A stretch of 11,955 bases of DNA, from assembly GCA_004151065.3 (NCBI GenBank), contig NWUY0304096099.1, forward strand, positions 1-11,955, read 5' to 3'. Shown piece by piece: positions 1 to 6,531 of this stretch. Numbering within the stretch: position 1 is the first letter of the stretch; every line of letters starts with the position of its first letter. Source of the DNA: Larix sibirica. Lineage: Eukaryota; Streptophyta; Pinopsida; Pinales; Pinaceae. A model generated the notes under the pieces. That model saw nothing but the letters and a program-made list of their open reading frames with translations, was not told the origin of the DNA and did not search any database. A program made the translations under genes and the position numbers.

Positions 1-14
1 TACTAAGTCTACGC

Positions 15-74
15 GTCAATACCATGGGTCAATACCATGTGTCAATACAAACCATGGGCCAATACAAACTATGG
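15..74. repeat. Short degenerate tandem repeat, about 4.5 units
   Basis: Four consecutive units share the core GTCAATAC...CATGG. Two are 13 bp (15-27, 28-40) and two are 17 bp (41-57, 58-74), the longer ones carrying an extra AAAC-type insert. A fifth partial unit begins at 75. The 13,13,17,17 pattern suggests two rounds of local duplication. It lies outside the recognisable part of LINE A and no coding role is visible. Confidence 0.75.
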
Positions 75-195
75 ATCAACAATTACTACGGGACGACTTA
101 CAAAGCATATGCGTCCAACAACAATATACTAACAAAGTAAATAGAAGGGTTGACATGGGTTCCTAACACTCCACTGAAATAAACGTTAGCGAGGC

Positions 196-447
196 TCAAA
201 AGTTCCTCAAACATACTACTTTTGGATCCCACAAGATCGCTAAGCCCTCCCCTGCACCTTGGGCATCTATTGCTACCACCTCACTATCTCTCCATACTTT
301 CCTAGCTATGGTTTTCATGACTTCTTTCGAACACTTTGTTTCTTGAATAAAAAGGATCGTTGACTTTTCTGCCATAATCTTTTTCTTCAGAATCTTTCCC
401 TTTTGCTAACTATTTAAACCCCTAATATTCCAAGATATTACCTTCAT
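196..447 (-). pseudogene. LINE A ORF2 fragment: N-terminal endonuclease/exonuclease/phosphatase domain
   Basis: Reading from the ATG at 447 gives MKVISWNIRGLNS, a TAG at codon 14 (406-408), then a continuous frame to a TGA at 196-198. The Asn of WNIRGLN and the Glu of IQETK (codon 36) match the first two metal-binding positions of L1-type endonucleases that nick target DNA for reverse transcription. Further on, GEGLAILWDPK corresponds to the family's usual G-[GI]-x-x-x-LW-[ND]-P segment. The stop codons and the absence of the remaining endonuclease motifs, RT and RNase H show that it is non-functional. The ORF1 stop overlaps this start codon as TAATG (445-449). Confidence 0.85.
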
Positions 448-1691
448 TAAAACTGAGTTTTGAGTGATGTTAAAGCTACCCAGATTGTCGAGTAATGGCC
501 TGAATCAACCAATTTGGTCCCAACCTCTGCTAGTCTTTGATTGTTGTTCCTTCTACCTCTTTTCCCAAGATTCTCCTTAAATTTCCTTTTATTTTCACTA
601 GTGTTCCTCCGTTCGGTACCCAATTGCTTCTGCTTTGTTGATCTCAACAAAGCATCATGAAGGAGATGGACTTGGTGATACGAGACAACCGTGACCTTTT
701 TTGGAGCAAGCTTCCTCGATCTCGTCCAAATTTAATTCTCCCAATTCCATTTCTTCCTCTTCTTCCTTGGCCATATTGACATCTTCCTGATACTTCTCAC
801 TCGAATCTTGGAGAGAAACAACCTGACTCCCAAGCACTAAAGACAATGAAGATGGTTGACCCCTCTCATCACTTACCTTTCCGGGGGGGCTCTATTCAAG
901 GGACAATCCATGAATAGATGCTCATGTTCATGACACTTTCAGCATCGAAAAGGAATGTGATCATAATCCACCGACTATATCCAATCTCCATCATCCCATG
1001 TCAAATTAATAGCCTTTGGTAGATCCTTGGAGATATCCATATTGACGCATATTTTCGCATATGAGATATAACGACCAGTTTCGGTTTGCTCTGTTATCTT
1101 GACAAAATCCCTTATCATGTTCCTATGTCAACTAGAATCCATGGTTCCCAACATTCACATGACAACAAATACACACGGATCCAGACCAAGGCTTTCTTTA
1201 GATCTTCTTTGTCTAGGTTAAATATTTCATGCCAAAGTTTTAGAAATAAATCCGCAAAAAATAAAAAATACAGACCCCCCTCAAAAATCGTCTCTAACTT
1301 CCACAATAAAGAAAACGATAGTAGAAAAACCTTTGGAGCCAAGTTGAAGGTCATAATGACCCCTTAGCTTCCAGGTCACATGAATCCACTCAACTAAATC
1401 TTTTTTAGCCGATCATATACCAATGAACTTACCAATAAGCAAATGATCCTTCATGTGCTAGATTTTCACTCGAAGGTTCTCCGATCTAACTTGCAATGAT
1501 GGCATTTCCTTCGTTTTTGGAAAACACTGGCCCAATCTCCTTCCCCTGACCTCACCTTGCTTCTTTGGTTGCGCCAAGCTCAACCCTTCTCCTCCCGTCC
1601 CAACTCCTGGATCCATTCCTTTCTAGTTCATATCTACCTCTGATTCACCTAACGAGGAGGGGTAAGCCTCCTCCCCCTACACAATCTCCAT
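447..1691 (-). pseudogene. LINE A ORF1: DUF4283-like and CCHC zinc-knuckle RNA-binding protein, broken
   Basis: ORF1 proteins of plant LINEs bind the element RNA. Pieces recognisable here, in order: a weak N-terminal part from a possible ATG at 1691; KDHLLIGKFIGI and GHYDLQLGSKGFSTIVFF (about 1290-1460), a DUF4283-like core; then, after a frameshift near 1290, IFEGGLYFLF and LVWIRVYLL; then GRYISYAKICVNMDISKDLP; and the zinc knuckle C-x2-C-x4-H-x4-C at 903-944. The C-terminal tail carries the acidic stretch EEEEEMELGELNLDEIEEAC (655-846) and the basic GKRGRRNNNQRLAEVGTKL, ending with TAA at 447-449. In-frame stops fall at 1677, 1623, 1458, 1413, 975 and inside the zinc knuckle at 939. Further frame changes separate the last pieces. 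The start is a guess; identity as LINE ORF1 is well supported. Confidence 0.8.
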
Positions 1692-2035
1692 ACGACCTCC
1701 CCATTCTGGACCCCCAAAGCCTCCCCGCTCACGCCTGCTTCAGATCTTTGCAAAATCTTAGAAAAACCCTAGCTCGCTCATCCTCCAACCTTCTTACCCT
1801 CTTCACAACTAGCAATATTAGTTATCTTGATTTGATGATACAAATGTATTTCCTTTACAGGTTCATTACATGCCCCCTTCAACTTTGAAATTATTTTATA
1901 ATGATAAATTAAACCTCATTAAATTGCTTATAATTGTTGTAAAACATTGCTAGGATTTATATCGAAATGAACTAAACATTGATTTTAGTTGTTGTTAGGT
2001 GCCAATAGCATTCATCCGAAGGGAGGGGGTCTCCC
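1692..2035. other. Gene-free stretch upstream of LINE A ORF1
   Basis: The first part (to about 1800) is pyrimidine-rich on the plus strand and contains AAACCCTAG near 1770; it may be the LINE A 5' untranslated region. The rest is AT-rich with no gene-like signal. A 107-codon plus-strand reading frame at 1565-1888 is Pro/Ser/Leu-rich low-complexity sequence opposite LINE A and is not believed. Confidence 0.5.
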
Positions 2036-2079
2036 CTAGTCCCTAGTCCCACAACTTAGTTTTAGAGGCACTTTAACAA

Positions 2080-2178
2080 CACCTTTGAGCTTGTTTGGTG
2101 GCAAACCAAAATCTATTTCAAATCTCCTTTGAGCTTGTTGTGGCAAACCAAAATCTATTTCAAATCTCTTCAAAGGTG
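2080..2178. repeat. Two tandem ~43 bp units framed by a 9 bp inverted repeat
   Basis: Unit 1 (2082-2125, 44 bp) and unit 2 (2126-2167, 42 bp) both begin CCTTTGAGCTTGTT and end AAATCTATTTCAAATCT. They differ mainly by TTGTTTGGTGG versus TTGTTGTGG. The pair is framed by CACCTTTGA (2080-2088) and its reverse complement TCAAAGGTG (2170-2178). Reading the minus strand gives a repeated RFEIDFGLP, but no real gene is supported. The immediately upstream CCCTAGTCCCTAGTCCC is also a small direct repeat. Confidence 0.8.
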
Positions 2179-2426
2179 TGTTGGAGAAAGCATGAGAAAA
2201 CCTAATCTTGGGGATCACATTGCCTTGTGTGGGAGGAGATGTCCAATATATGCAAGACAATGAGTAATCTATATGTTTTTGGGTCGCTGTAGCTGTCCTT
2301 CAAAGCAAACACTAGGAGGATTTATGAATGCACGCCTAGAGATGTTGGTTGCAAAGACCTTGAGTTTGTTCAAGTCCTTTCACGATGTGGAGTTCGGATT
2401 TATCAAAAGAACGAGAAATAAAGTGA

Positions 2427-3230
2427 TTGATAGGTGATGTTGAAGCTGATTGGGGACCCCCGCTAACAATATGGAATGATGCCATTCAAAATAGCACGCC
2501 AAAAATAATTTACGAGGAAGGGATGTTGGGTAGAGAGCTTCTGGAATTTTATGGGGGTGGCCTTTTAATTATCAGCATCAGTCCACCTAAGGCAGAACAC
2601 ACCGATAGTCATATCACTCTCCCTGGAGGATATGGGTCATTCACTGATTTGGGAGCTTGTTAGCGAAAGAGAGTGGAGATGTATTTGATTTATCTTCGTC
2701 TATCTCACTACTATTTTAGCCCTTCCTCCTCGAAAGCCAAAGAACCAGAACTGCCATTCAAGGCAAGGGGAAGGCCCTGTGAAAGTCATTTTATGGAACC
2801 ATCAAGATAAGGGACCAAAGATACAGAGCAATCTATCAAACTATGGGGGAGGTCACCGTGAGTGATGAGCAGAAGAATCTTACTGCATGTGGGAAAAGAG
2901 AATTGTTTCCAGCACCAGGAGATTGCTTCACTGGGGAAGGTCTTTTAGTGCAAGTATCCGACACAAATAAGAGAAAAGGGCATAAATTAAGAGTGTAAAG
3001 GATGCAGAGCTTGCGATTTGAGAGATGTTCATGATCCAGAGCCCCTGCCTTATCTCAAGATCCTGAGAGAGCTAAATGAAGGAGAATCGTCCTCCAAATT
3101 ACTATAAACAATAAATGGTTGATTTATTATGTGGTTGCAGGTATTCTTTCACGATTATGTGGAAGCCCAAGTGGAATCAACAAACGACATCTTAGCCTTG
3201 GCTAAAGCCCTTCAGATGAAATTGGTTTAA
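2427..3230 (+). other. Unrecognised stretch with protein-like open segments; possible gene fossil or unassembled exons
   Basis: I do not recognise a family here. Plus-strand open segments with normal-looking composition are: 2427-2663 (78 codons from a TTG, containing PPLTIWNDAIQNSTPKIIYE and GMLGRELLEFYGG); 2843-2998 (ATG start, 51 codons, containing CGKRELFPAPGDCFTGEG); 2991-3107 (38 codons in the next frame, opening ECKGCRACDLRD and containing DPEPLPYLKILRELNEGE); and 3141-3230 (VFFHDYVEAQVESTND through ALQMKLV and a stop), which follows a splice-acceptor-like TGGTTGCAG ending at 3140. The second and third segments overlap where a one-base frame change would join them. This could be a decayed gene, a few exons, or chance. 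No start, promoter or donor site is convincing. Confidence 0.3.
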
Positions 3231-3940
3231 GGATAAAATTGAATGGGATATTGTCATTAACCTCCGTATGAGAATTAGAGGTTCCTTGCCAAACAATGGC
3301 CGGCCAAATTAAGTAGGAGAAGGTCAGGGACTCAGGGACAAGAGGTCTTCCACTGCTGTGCTCTGCTGCATCGAAAACAGAGCAACTAATTTGCAGATAA
3401 AGACATCACAATGTCGTTACAAGAACCCCATCAACCAACTGAATCGATTTCTCTAATATGACTTGCGTCTTTCAAATCACAGAAATATATTATCTATTGC
3501 TGACCAGACATAGCTGCCTGGATATTAGTTTATCAACTAGTACGATGATATCTATTTCCTTTTCGTTTGAAAAACTTGTAACATTTCATGGACAAAGTGG
3601 ACTCACTTCAACCCTCAACGTATTTATTAATTATTGGCTTAAAGGGAATGGGAAAATGCTGCAATTAATATGCCCAAGATCAATGGAATCCTTGGAACAA
3701 AACTAAAGTGCCCATGGTTGATTTATTTCTATGCTTATCTAAATCTCTGTGCAATAAAACTTATTCATTTAAATATCAAATCACAGACCAACCATTCATG
3801 ATTCTTTGTATTGATAATTAAACAAATGTGATAAAACCAATAAAGCACTAGAAAATGGCAATTTACAGACGCCCAAGCCCGGTCTATATTGATCTGGATT
3901 TCAATATACAAAACATGAGAGGCCAAGCTCAAATTTATAA
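3231..3940. other. Intergenic DNA, no supported gene
   Basis: The stretch is AT-rich. An 82-codon plus-strand frame at 3458-3706 has no recognisable domain and unremarkable composition, and I do not call it a gene. The FseI-type octamer GGCCGGCC occurs near 3299, and AGGGAC is directly repeated near 3330. No repeat family or RNA gene was recognised. Confidence 0.5.
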
Positions 3941-3946
3941 TTTATT
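3941..3946 (-). terminator. Candidate poly(A) signal AATAAA for the 302-residue gene
   Basis: Plus-strand TTTATT at 3941-3946 reads AATAAA on the minus strand, about 230 bases after the TAG stop of the gene at 4177-5085. The surroundings are AT-rich, as is usual for plant 3' ends. Plant poly(A) signals are loose, so the exact cleavage site cannot be stated. Confidence 0.4.
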
Positions 3947-4176
3947 ACTTATAACCATGGGAACAAGCATCTATTGAGAAACAATAAATCATCTAAGTGA
4001 GCTCAATAAACACATGATTAAAAGGTCCATTTAAAATCACAAATCAGGTACGGAACTTATGCAAAAACTGAAAAACTAACATTAGAAAGCTCCTTAACCC
4101 CACTGTTAATCCCTAACCCTAGATCTTGCAATACACATTGTCAGTCACATGGAATGAATCTGAAAAAATAGCACTA

Positions 4177-5085
4177 CTAACGAGAACCTGCTGATGGAGT
4201 TAATGATAGACGGCTGCTGCGACGCACGTAATCAACTGGTGAAGGTACCTTGGAGGCGGGGGAATTCCCCGGATTTTTCTTCAACGAAATCCTTTTGGAG
4301 GTCATTTTCATAACCCTATCAGGCACTGCAACATAATCATACACGCCCATTATTTTCCCAGCTTGCCTTTTTGCTGCCTGAAGAACTACAGAGGGAACCT
4401 TGTGGGATTCGATCCCTTGACCACCGGGGGCATCAGATCCATCCATGGCCTGCTGATTGAAAACATCCCCCAGCTTCCTCACATGGATTCGAACCCTGGG
4501 CGATCGCTTCTTGCTCGGTTTCTTCCTTGACTCCGGCACGACCAGGGGCAAATCCCCTTCGGAGTCCTCGTCCAGGTCCGACCACTTGCGCTTATAGACC
4601 CGACTCTCCATTGGGCTACTATCTGTCGGTGAATCGACTGGACTGACCGCGACAGGAGACTTAGGGCTTGAAAAGCCCTTAATTTTTGGGCTGGAAATAA
4701 CCTTGTTTTTAGGGCTGGAATTGCCCTTAGTTTTCGGGCTGCCTGAAGCTGAATCGCCCTTCACAGGAGCATCTTCATTAGTTTTGCGCTTCTTTTTCTT
4801 CTCTTCCTCGTTTTTCTTTTTCTCGTCCCTATTCTTTACTTTCATCTCTTTCTCCTCCTCTTCTCTGAGCTTCTTGACGCTCCCTTCGATTCTCCCCTGC
4901 AATCGCTTTCTCTTGAGGCAGACGCCGCCCATGGACCAGTGTGCGTCATTAGCCCAGGCCATGAAAGGGGCCGTCACGCCCATCGGGGGATCGATTCTCT
5001 CCGAGTTGAACTTAACATCGCTGTAGATGAAGGGCCTTGGGAGACTGCTGCCATAGAATCTCACTGGTCCCAGAGGCAACACCAT
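4177..5085 (-). CDS. Basic, Ser-Pro-rich nuclear protein of unknown function, 302 aa, intact
   Basis: This is one uninterrupted frame from ATG at 5085 to TAG at 4177-4179. I do not recognise a named family, although the N-terminal block looks like a conserved plant domain: FYGSSLPRP (10-18), YSDVKFNSERIDPPMG (21-36), AWANDAHWSMGG (43-54), RLQGRIEG (61-68). Residues 70-105 are a Lys/Glu-rich helix-like stretch with a basic cluster KKKKRK, a probable nuclear signal. Residues 116-147 are four octads based on S-P-K-x-K-G-x-S, followed by more Ser-Pro sites. KKPSKKRSPRVRI (188-200) is a second basic cluster. The C-terminal part has VLQAAKRQAGKIMGVYDYV (234-252) and ends DYVRRSSRLSLTP. No signal peptide or membrane segment is visible. 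E2F sites upstream suggest S-phase expression. A chromatin-associated role is inference only. The frame is undamaged beside a heavily mutated LINE, which supports it being under selection. Confidence 0.85.
   Translation of the reverse strand: MVLPLGPVRFYGSSLPRPFIYSDVKFNSERIDPPMGVTAPFMAWANDAHWSMGGVCLKRKRLQGRIEGSVKKLREEEEKEMKVKNRDEKKKNEEEKKKKRKTNEDAPVKGDSASGSPKTKGNSSPKNKVISSPKIKGFSSPKSPVAVSPVDSPTDSSPMESRVYKRKWSDLDEDSEGDLPLVVPESRKKPSKKRSPRVRIHVRKLGDVFNQQAMDGSDAPGGQGIESHKVPSVVLQAAKRQAGKIMGVYDYVAVPDRVMKMTSKRISLKKNPGNSPASKVPSPVDYVRRSSRLSLTPSAGSR
4645..4740 (-). repeat. Four in-gene 24 bp repeats encoding S-P-K octads
   Basis: Residues 116-147 of the 302-aa protein are four 8-residue units: SPKTKGNS, SPKNKVIS, SPKIKGFS and SPKSPVAV. 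At DNA level each unit starts AGCCC[CT]/[CG]AAA on the minus strand with 24 bp spacing. Such a run can change length by slippage. S-P-K-x-K resembles the SPKK-type DNA-contact motifs of linker histones, and each unit is a minimal proline-directed kinase site. Confidence 0.8.
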
Positions 5086-5093
5086 CTTTGTTA

Positions 5094-5180
5094 CTGCAAA
5101 AAAATCGATTGAAAATGTACGAAGAAATGCACAAACAATTCAAAGACACGATCGAATGAGATAGAAGATCTGAATCACAC
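5094..5180 (-). other. Probable 5'UTR intron of the 302-residue gene
   Basis: Nine bases before the ATG, the minus strand reads TTTTTTTGCAG followed by TAACAAAG and ATG, a textbook plant acceptor with a polypyrimidine tract ending at 5094. Two donors are possible: CACG/GTGTGA (intron 87 nt, starting at 5180) and CTGCAA/GTATCC (96 nt, starting at 5189). The first has G at -1 and +5 and is preferred. Both lengths are normal for short plant introns. Confidence 0.5.
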
Positions 5181-5255
5181 CGTGGATACTTGCAGCAGGC
5201 TTCGTTAGTTAATGCAAGCTAAGTGCAAGGGACGATAGATTAAATCGGGGAAGCG

Positions 5256-5281
5256 TTTCGCGCCAATATTTTGGCGGGAAA
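5256..5281 (-). promoter_or_regulatory. Inverted pair of E2F-type binding sites
   Basis: Plus-strand TTTCGCGCCAA (5256-5266) and TTGGCGGGAAA (5271-5281) form an inverted repeat with one mismatch and a 4 bp TATT spacer. Both arms fit the plant E2F consensus TTTSSCGS (TTTCGCGC, and TTTCCCGC on the other strand). They lie 171-196 bases before the ATG of the 302-residue gene, typical for a plant E2F promoter site. A CCAAT core is included in each arm (5263-5267, and its complement). This suggests G1/S-phase transcription. Confidence 0.7.
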
Positions 5282-5310
5282 AATAATTTTAGGTTTTAGA
5301 TATTTTCTTT

Positions 5311-5319
5311 TAACGGTTT
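5311..5319 (+). promoter_or_regulatory. MSA-like MYB3R core (TAACGGTTT)
   Basis: TTTTAACGGTTTA contains the AACGG core (5312-5316) of the mitosis-specific activator element bound by plant MYB3R factors. The flanks match the YCYAACGGYY consensus only partly. It sits 30 bases upstream of the E2F pair. On its own a 5 bp core is weak; its position next to E2F sites raises its value. Confidence 0.35.
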
Positions 5320-5400
5320 AATTTAGAAAAGAGAGAACGCTGAGATCTAAAACCTTAATGCTCAGATGACTCGTATATGTCCATAATAATTTTGGTTTAA

Positions 5401-5414
5401 CCATATTAATATGG
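5401..5414. repeat. Perfect 14 bp palindrome CCATATTAATATGG
   Basis: CCATATTAATATGG equals its own reverse complement. It lies between the LINE B tail and the E2F pair, about 20 bases from the LINE B junction. It is longer than a CArG box (ten A/T instead of six), so MADS binding is not claimed. Confidence 0.7.
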
Positions 5415-5439
5415 AATATGGAAGAAAGTTATTTTTTTT

Positions 5440-5631
5440 AGCATAAAAAAAATTATTATTGTTATTCATCAGGAATCAAATAGTATATGGCTTTTAGTCT
5501 CATAAAGACATTAAAAAATGATCATTGTTCAAAGACTTAATATTAGCTTCCAACTTACAAAATGACCCAAATAGAACAAGATAACTACCCAAACCTTATA
5601 TTTCATAAATATAACCATCATGAAGCTCCTC
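5440..5631 (-). other. LINE B 3' untranslated region and tail
   Basis: This runs from the ORF2 stop to the tail. The last part on the minus strand reads AATAACAATAATAAT, then a T-run, ATGC, and a terminal A-run, making an imperfect palindrome T8-TAGCATA-A8 on the plus strand (5432-5452). LINE 3' ends are where the element's RT starts copying its RNA, and terminal hairpins are known to matter in some plant LINEs and SINEs. No gene is present. Confidence 0.6.
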
Positions 5632-6225
5632 TCAATATATGTATTCTTCATCTCCATTCAGAGCTAATTTTGATAATTTATCTGCCATCGTGTTGTGTTG
5701 TCTATAAATGTGTTCAAAAGATAGGGACATGAACAATCTCATTTTTGCCTTAATCTGATAACACCAATGTTTGAGGGACGCCACCTGCAAATTGTAAAGG
5801 CCACATGCCCATTTGATGGTCACCCGAGAGTCTCCAAAGACATTGAGATCAACAATACCGAAGATGTTGACAACTTTTAGTATGCACCACAAAGCCAGAA
5901 GTTCAGCTTTCATATTAGTACCACACCCACAATTAAACCTGAGAGTGTAATAATGTGCATTACTAAGAAAGATAACTCCACCTGCAGCACATAAACCATC
6001 TTTTGCAGCACCATCGAAGAAGGAAACCTTCTTCCTAATCTGGAAATTGAAACTATTTACCTTTGATTTCTTCTGTGCACCAATCTCCTTGCAATTCTCC
6101 TTTACCAACTTGAGAATTTGGAAATAAATAAGATCATCATCAAGACCAATATTATCAAAGACAGCTCTATTGCGCGCAAGCCAAATAGTCCAGGAAATCA
6201 TAGTAGGAAGCTCAGGATAGATTTT
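5632..6225 (-). pseudogene. LINE B ORF2 C-terminal block: RNase H domain, open frame
   Basis: This is the last part of ORF2, open from the codon after the TGA at 6226-6228 to its natural stop at 5632-5634. Counting from the internal Met at 6201, the RNase H acidic residues are present: D63 in FFDGA, E100 in MKAELLALW, D124 in VFGDSRVTIKWA, and D174 in NTMADKLSKLAL. RNase H would degrade the RNA strand after reverse transcription. WTIWLARNRAVF just before it is the linker usual in plant LINEs. Although the four acidic positions are kept, the block has no start of its own beyond internal Met codons and is severed from RT by a stop and frameshifts. Confidence 0.85.
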
Positions 6226-6531
6226 TCAGTTCCTATTGCAATCCAGACAGCCTGTATCAAAACGATCAGAAGACCAAACAACCTCAATCTTCAGCGCTTG
6301 TAAAATCCTGTTCCAAATCAATCTGGAAAACGAGCACTTCACAAAAATATGATTTAAAGACTCGGACTCAGATCTGCAGAAGATACATATGCTCGGTCCA
6401 TGCCAGCCTCTAACCATAAGTTTATCCCAAGTTTGTAGACAGTCGGATAATGCATGCCACATAAAACAATTAAGTTTTAATGGCAGTCTCCACTTCCAGA
6501 GCTTCTTAACCATTGTTGTGGATAAATACAC
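6226..6531 (-). pseudogene. LINE B ORF2 block: zf-RVT zinc-binding region
   Basis: LWKWRLPLKLNCFMWHALSD (11-30, counting from the GTG at 6531), then C49-x2-C52 and H61-x4-C66, is the zf-RVT region found between RT and RNase H in plant LINE ORF2. The block ends in TGA at 6226-6228, in frame with the RNase H block, so a single base change separates them. The upstream join to RT needs one base restored near 6531, in KSK/VYLS. Confidence 0.82.

Larger units (their letters stand above)
196..1691 (-). mobile_element. LINE A: decayed plant L1-type LINE (ORF1 plus start of ORF2)
   Basis: On the minus strand, an ORF1 with DUF4283-like segments and a CX2CX4HX4C zinc knuckle is followed directly by an ORF2 that opens with an apurinic endonuclease signature (MKVISWNIRGLN, then IQETK). 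This order defines a plant L1-type LINE. Only the first part of ORF2 is visible; recognisable sequence fades below about position 196 and no reverse transcriptase is present, so the 3' part was deleted, replaced, or lies beyond the window. Many stops and at least one frameshift mark it as an old, dead copy. The zinc-knuckle context (CHEHEHLFMDC) differs from that of LINE B, so the two are from different lineages. Its 5' boundary is uncertain and may extend to about 1800. Confidence 0.85.

Noticed and set aside
1565-1888. Plus-strand 107-codon frame rich in Leu, Pro and Ser
   Set aside because: Antisense to the LINE A 5' region, low complexity, no domain.
2036-2260. Minus-strand 74-codon frame with repeated RFEIDFGLP
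   Set aside because: The repeated peptide is simply the tandem DNA repeat read through; no family or start support.
2200-2300. LTR-like sequence of a Copia element
   Set aside because: No TG...CA ends, primer-binding site, polypurine tract or paired LTR could be found.
3458-3706. Plus-strand 82-codon frame
   Set aside because: No recognisable motif, AT-driven composition, no promoter or splice support.
4111-4122. CCCTAACCCTAG resembling plant telomere repeat or telo-box
   Set aside because: Less than two units and not the exact CCCTAAA repeat; it lies downstream of the gene, not in its promoter.
4703-5026. Plus-strand 107-codon frame rich in Phe and Ser
   Set aside because: Antisense shadow of the Lys/Glu-rich region of the 302-residue gene.
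5401-5414. CCATATTAATATGG as a CArG box
   Set aside because: It has ten A/T bases between CC and GG instead of six.
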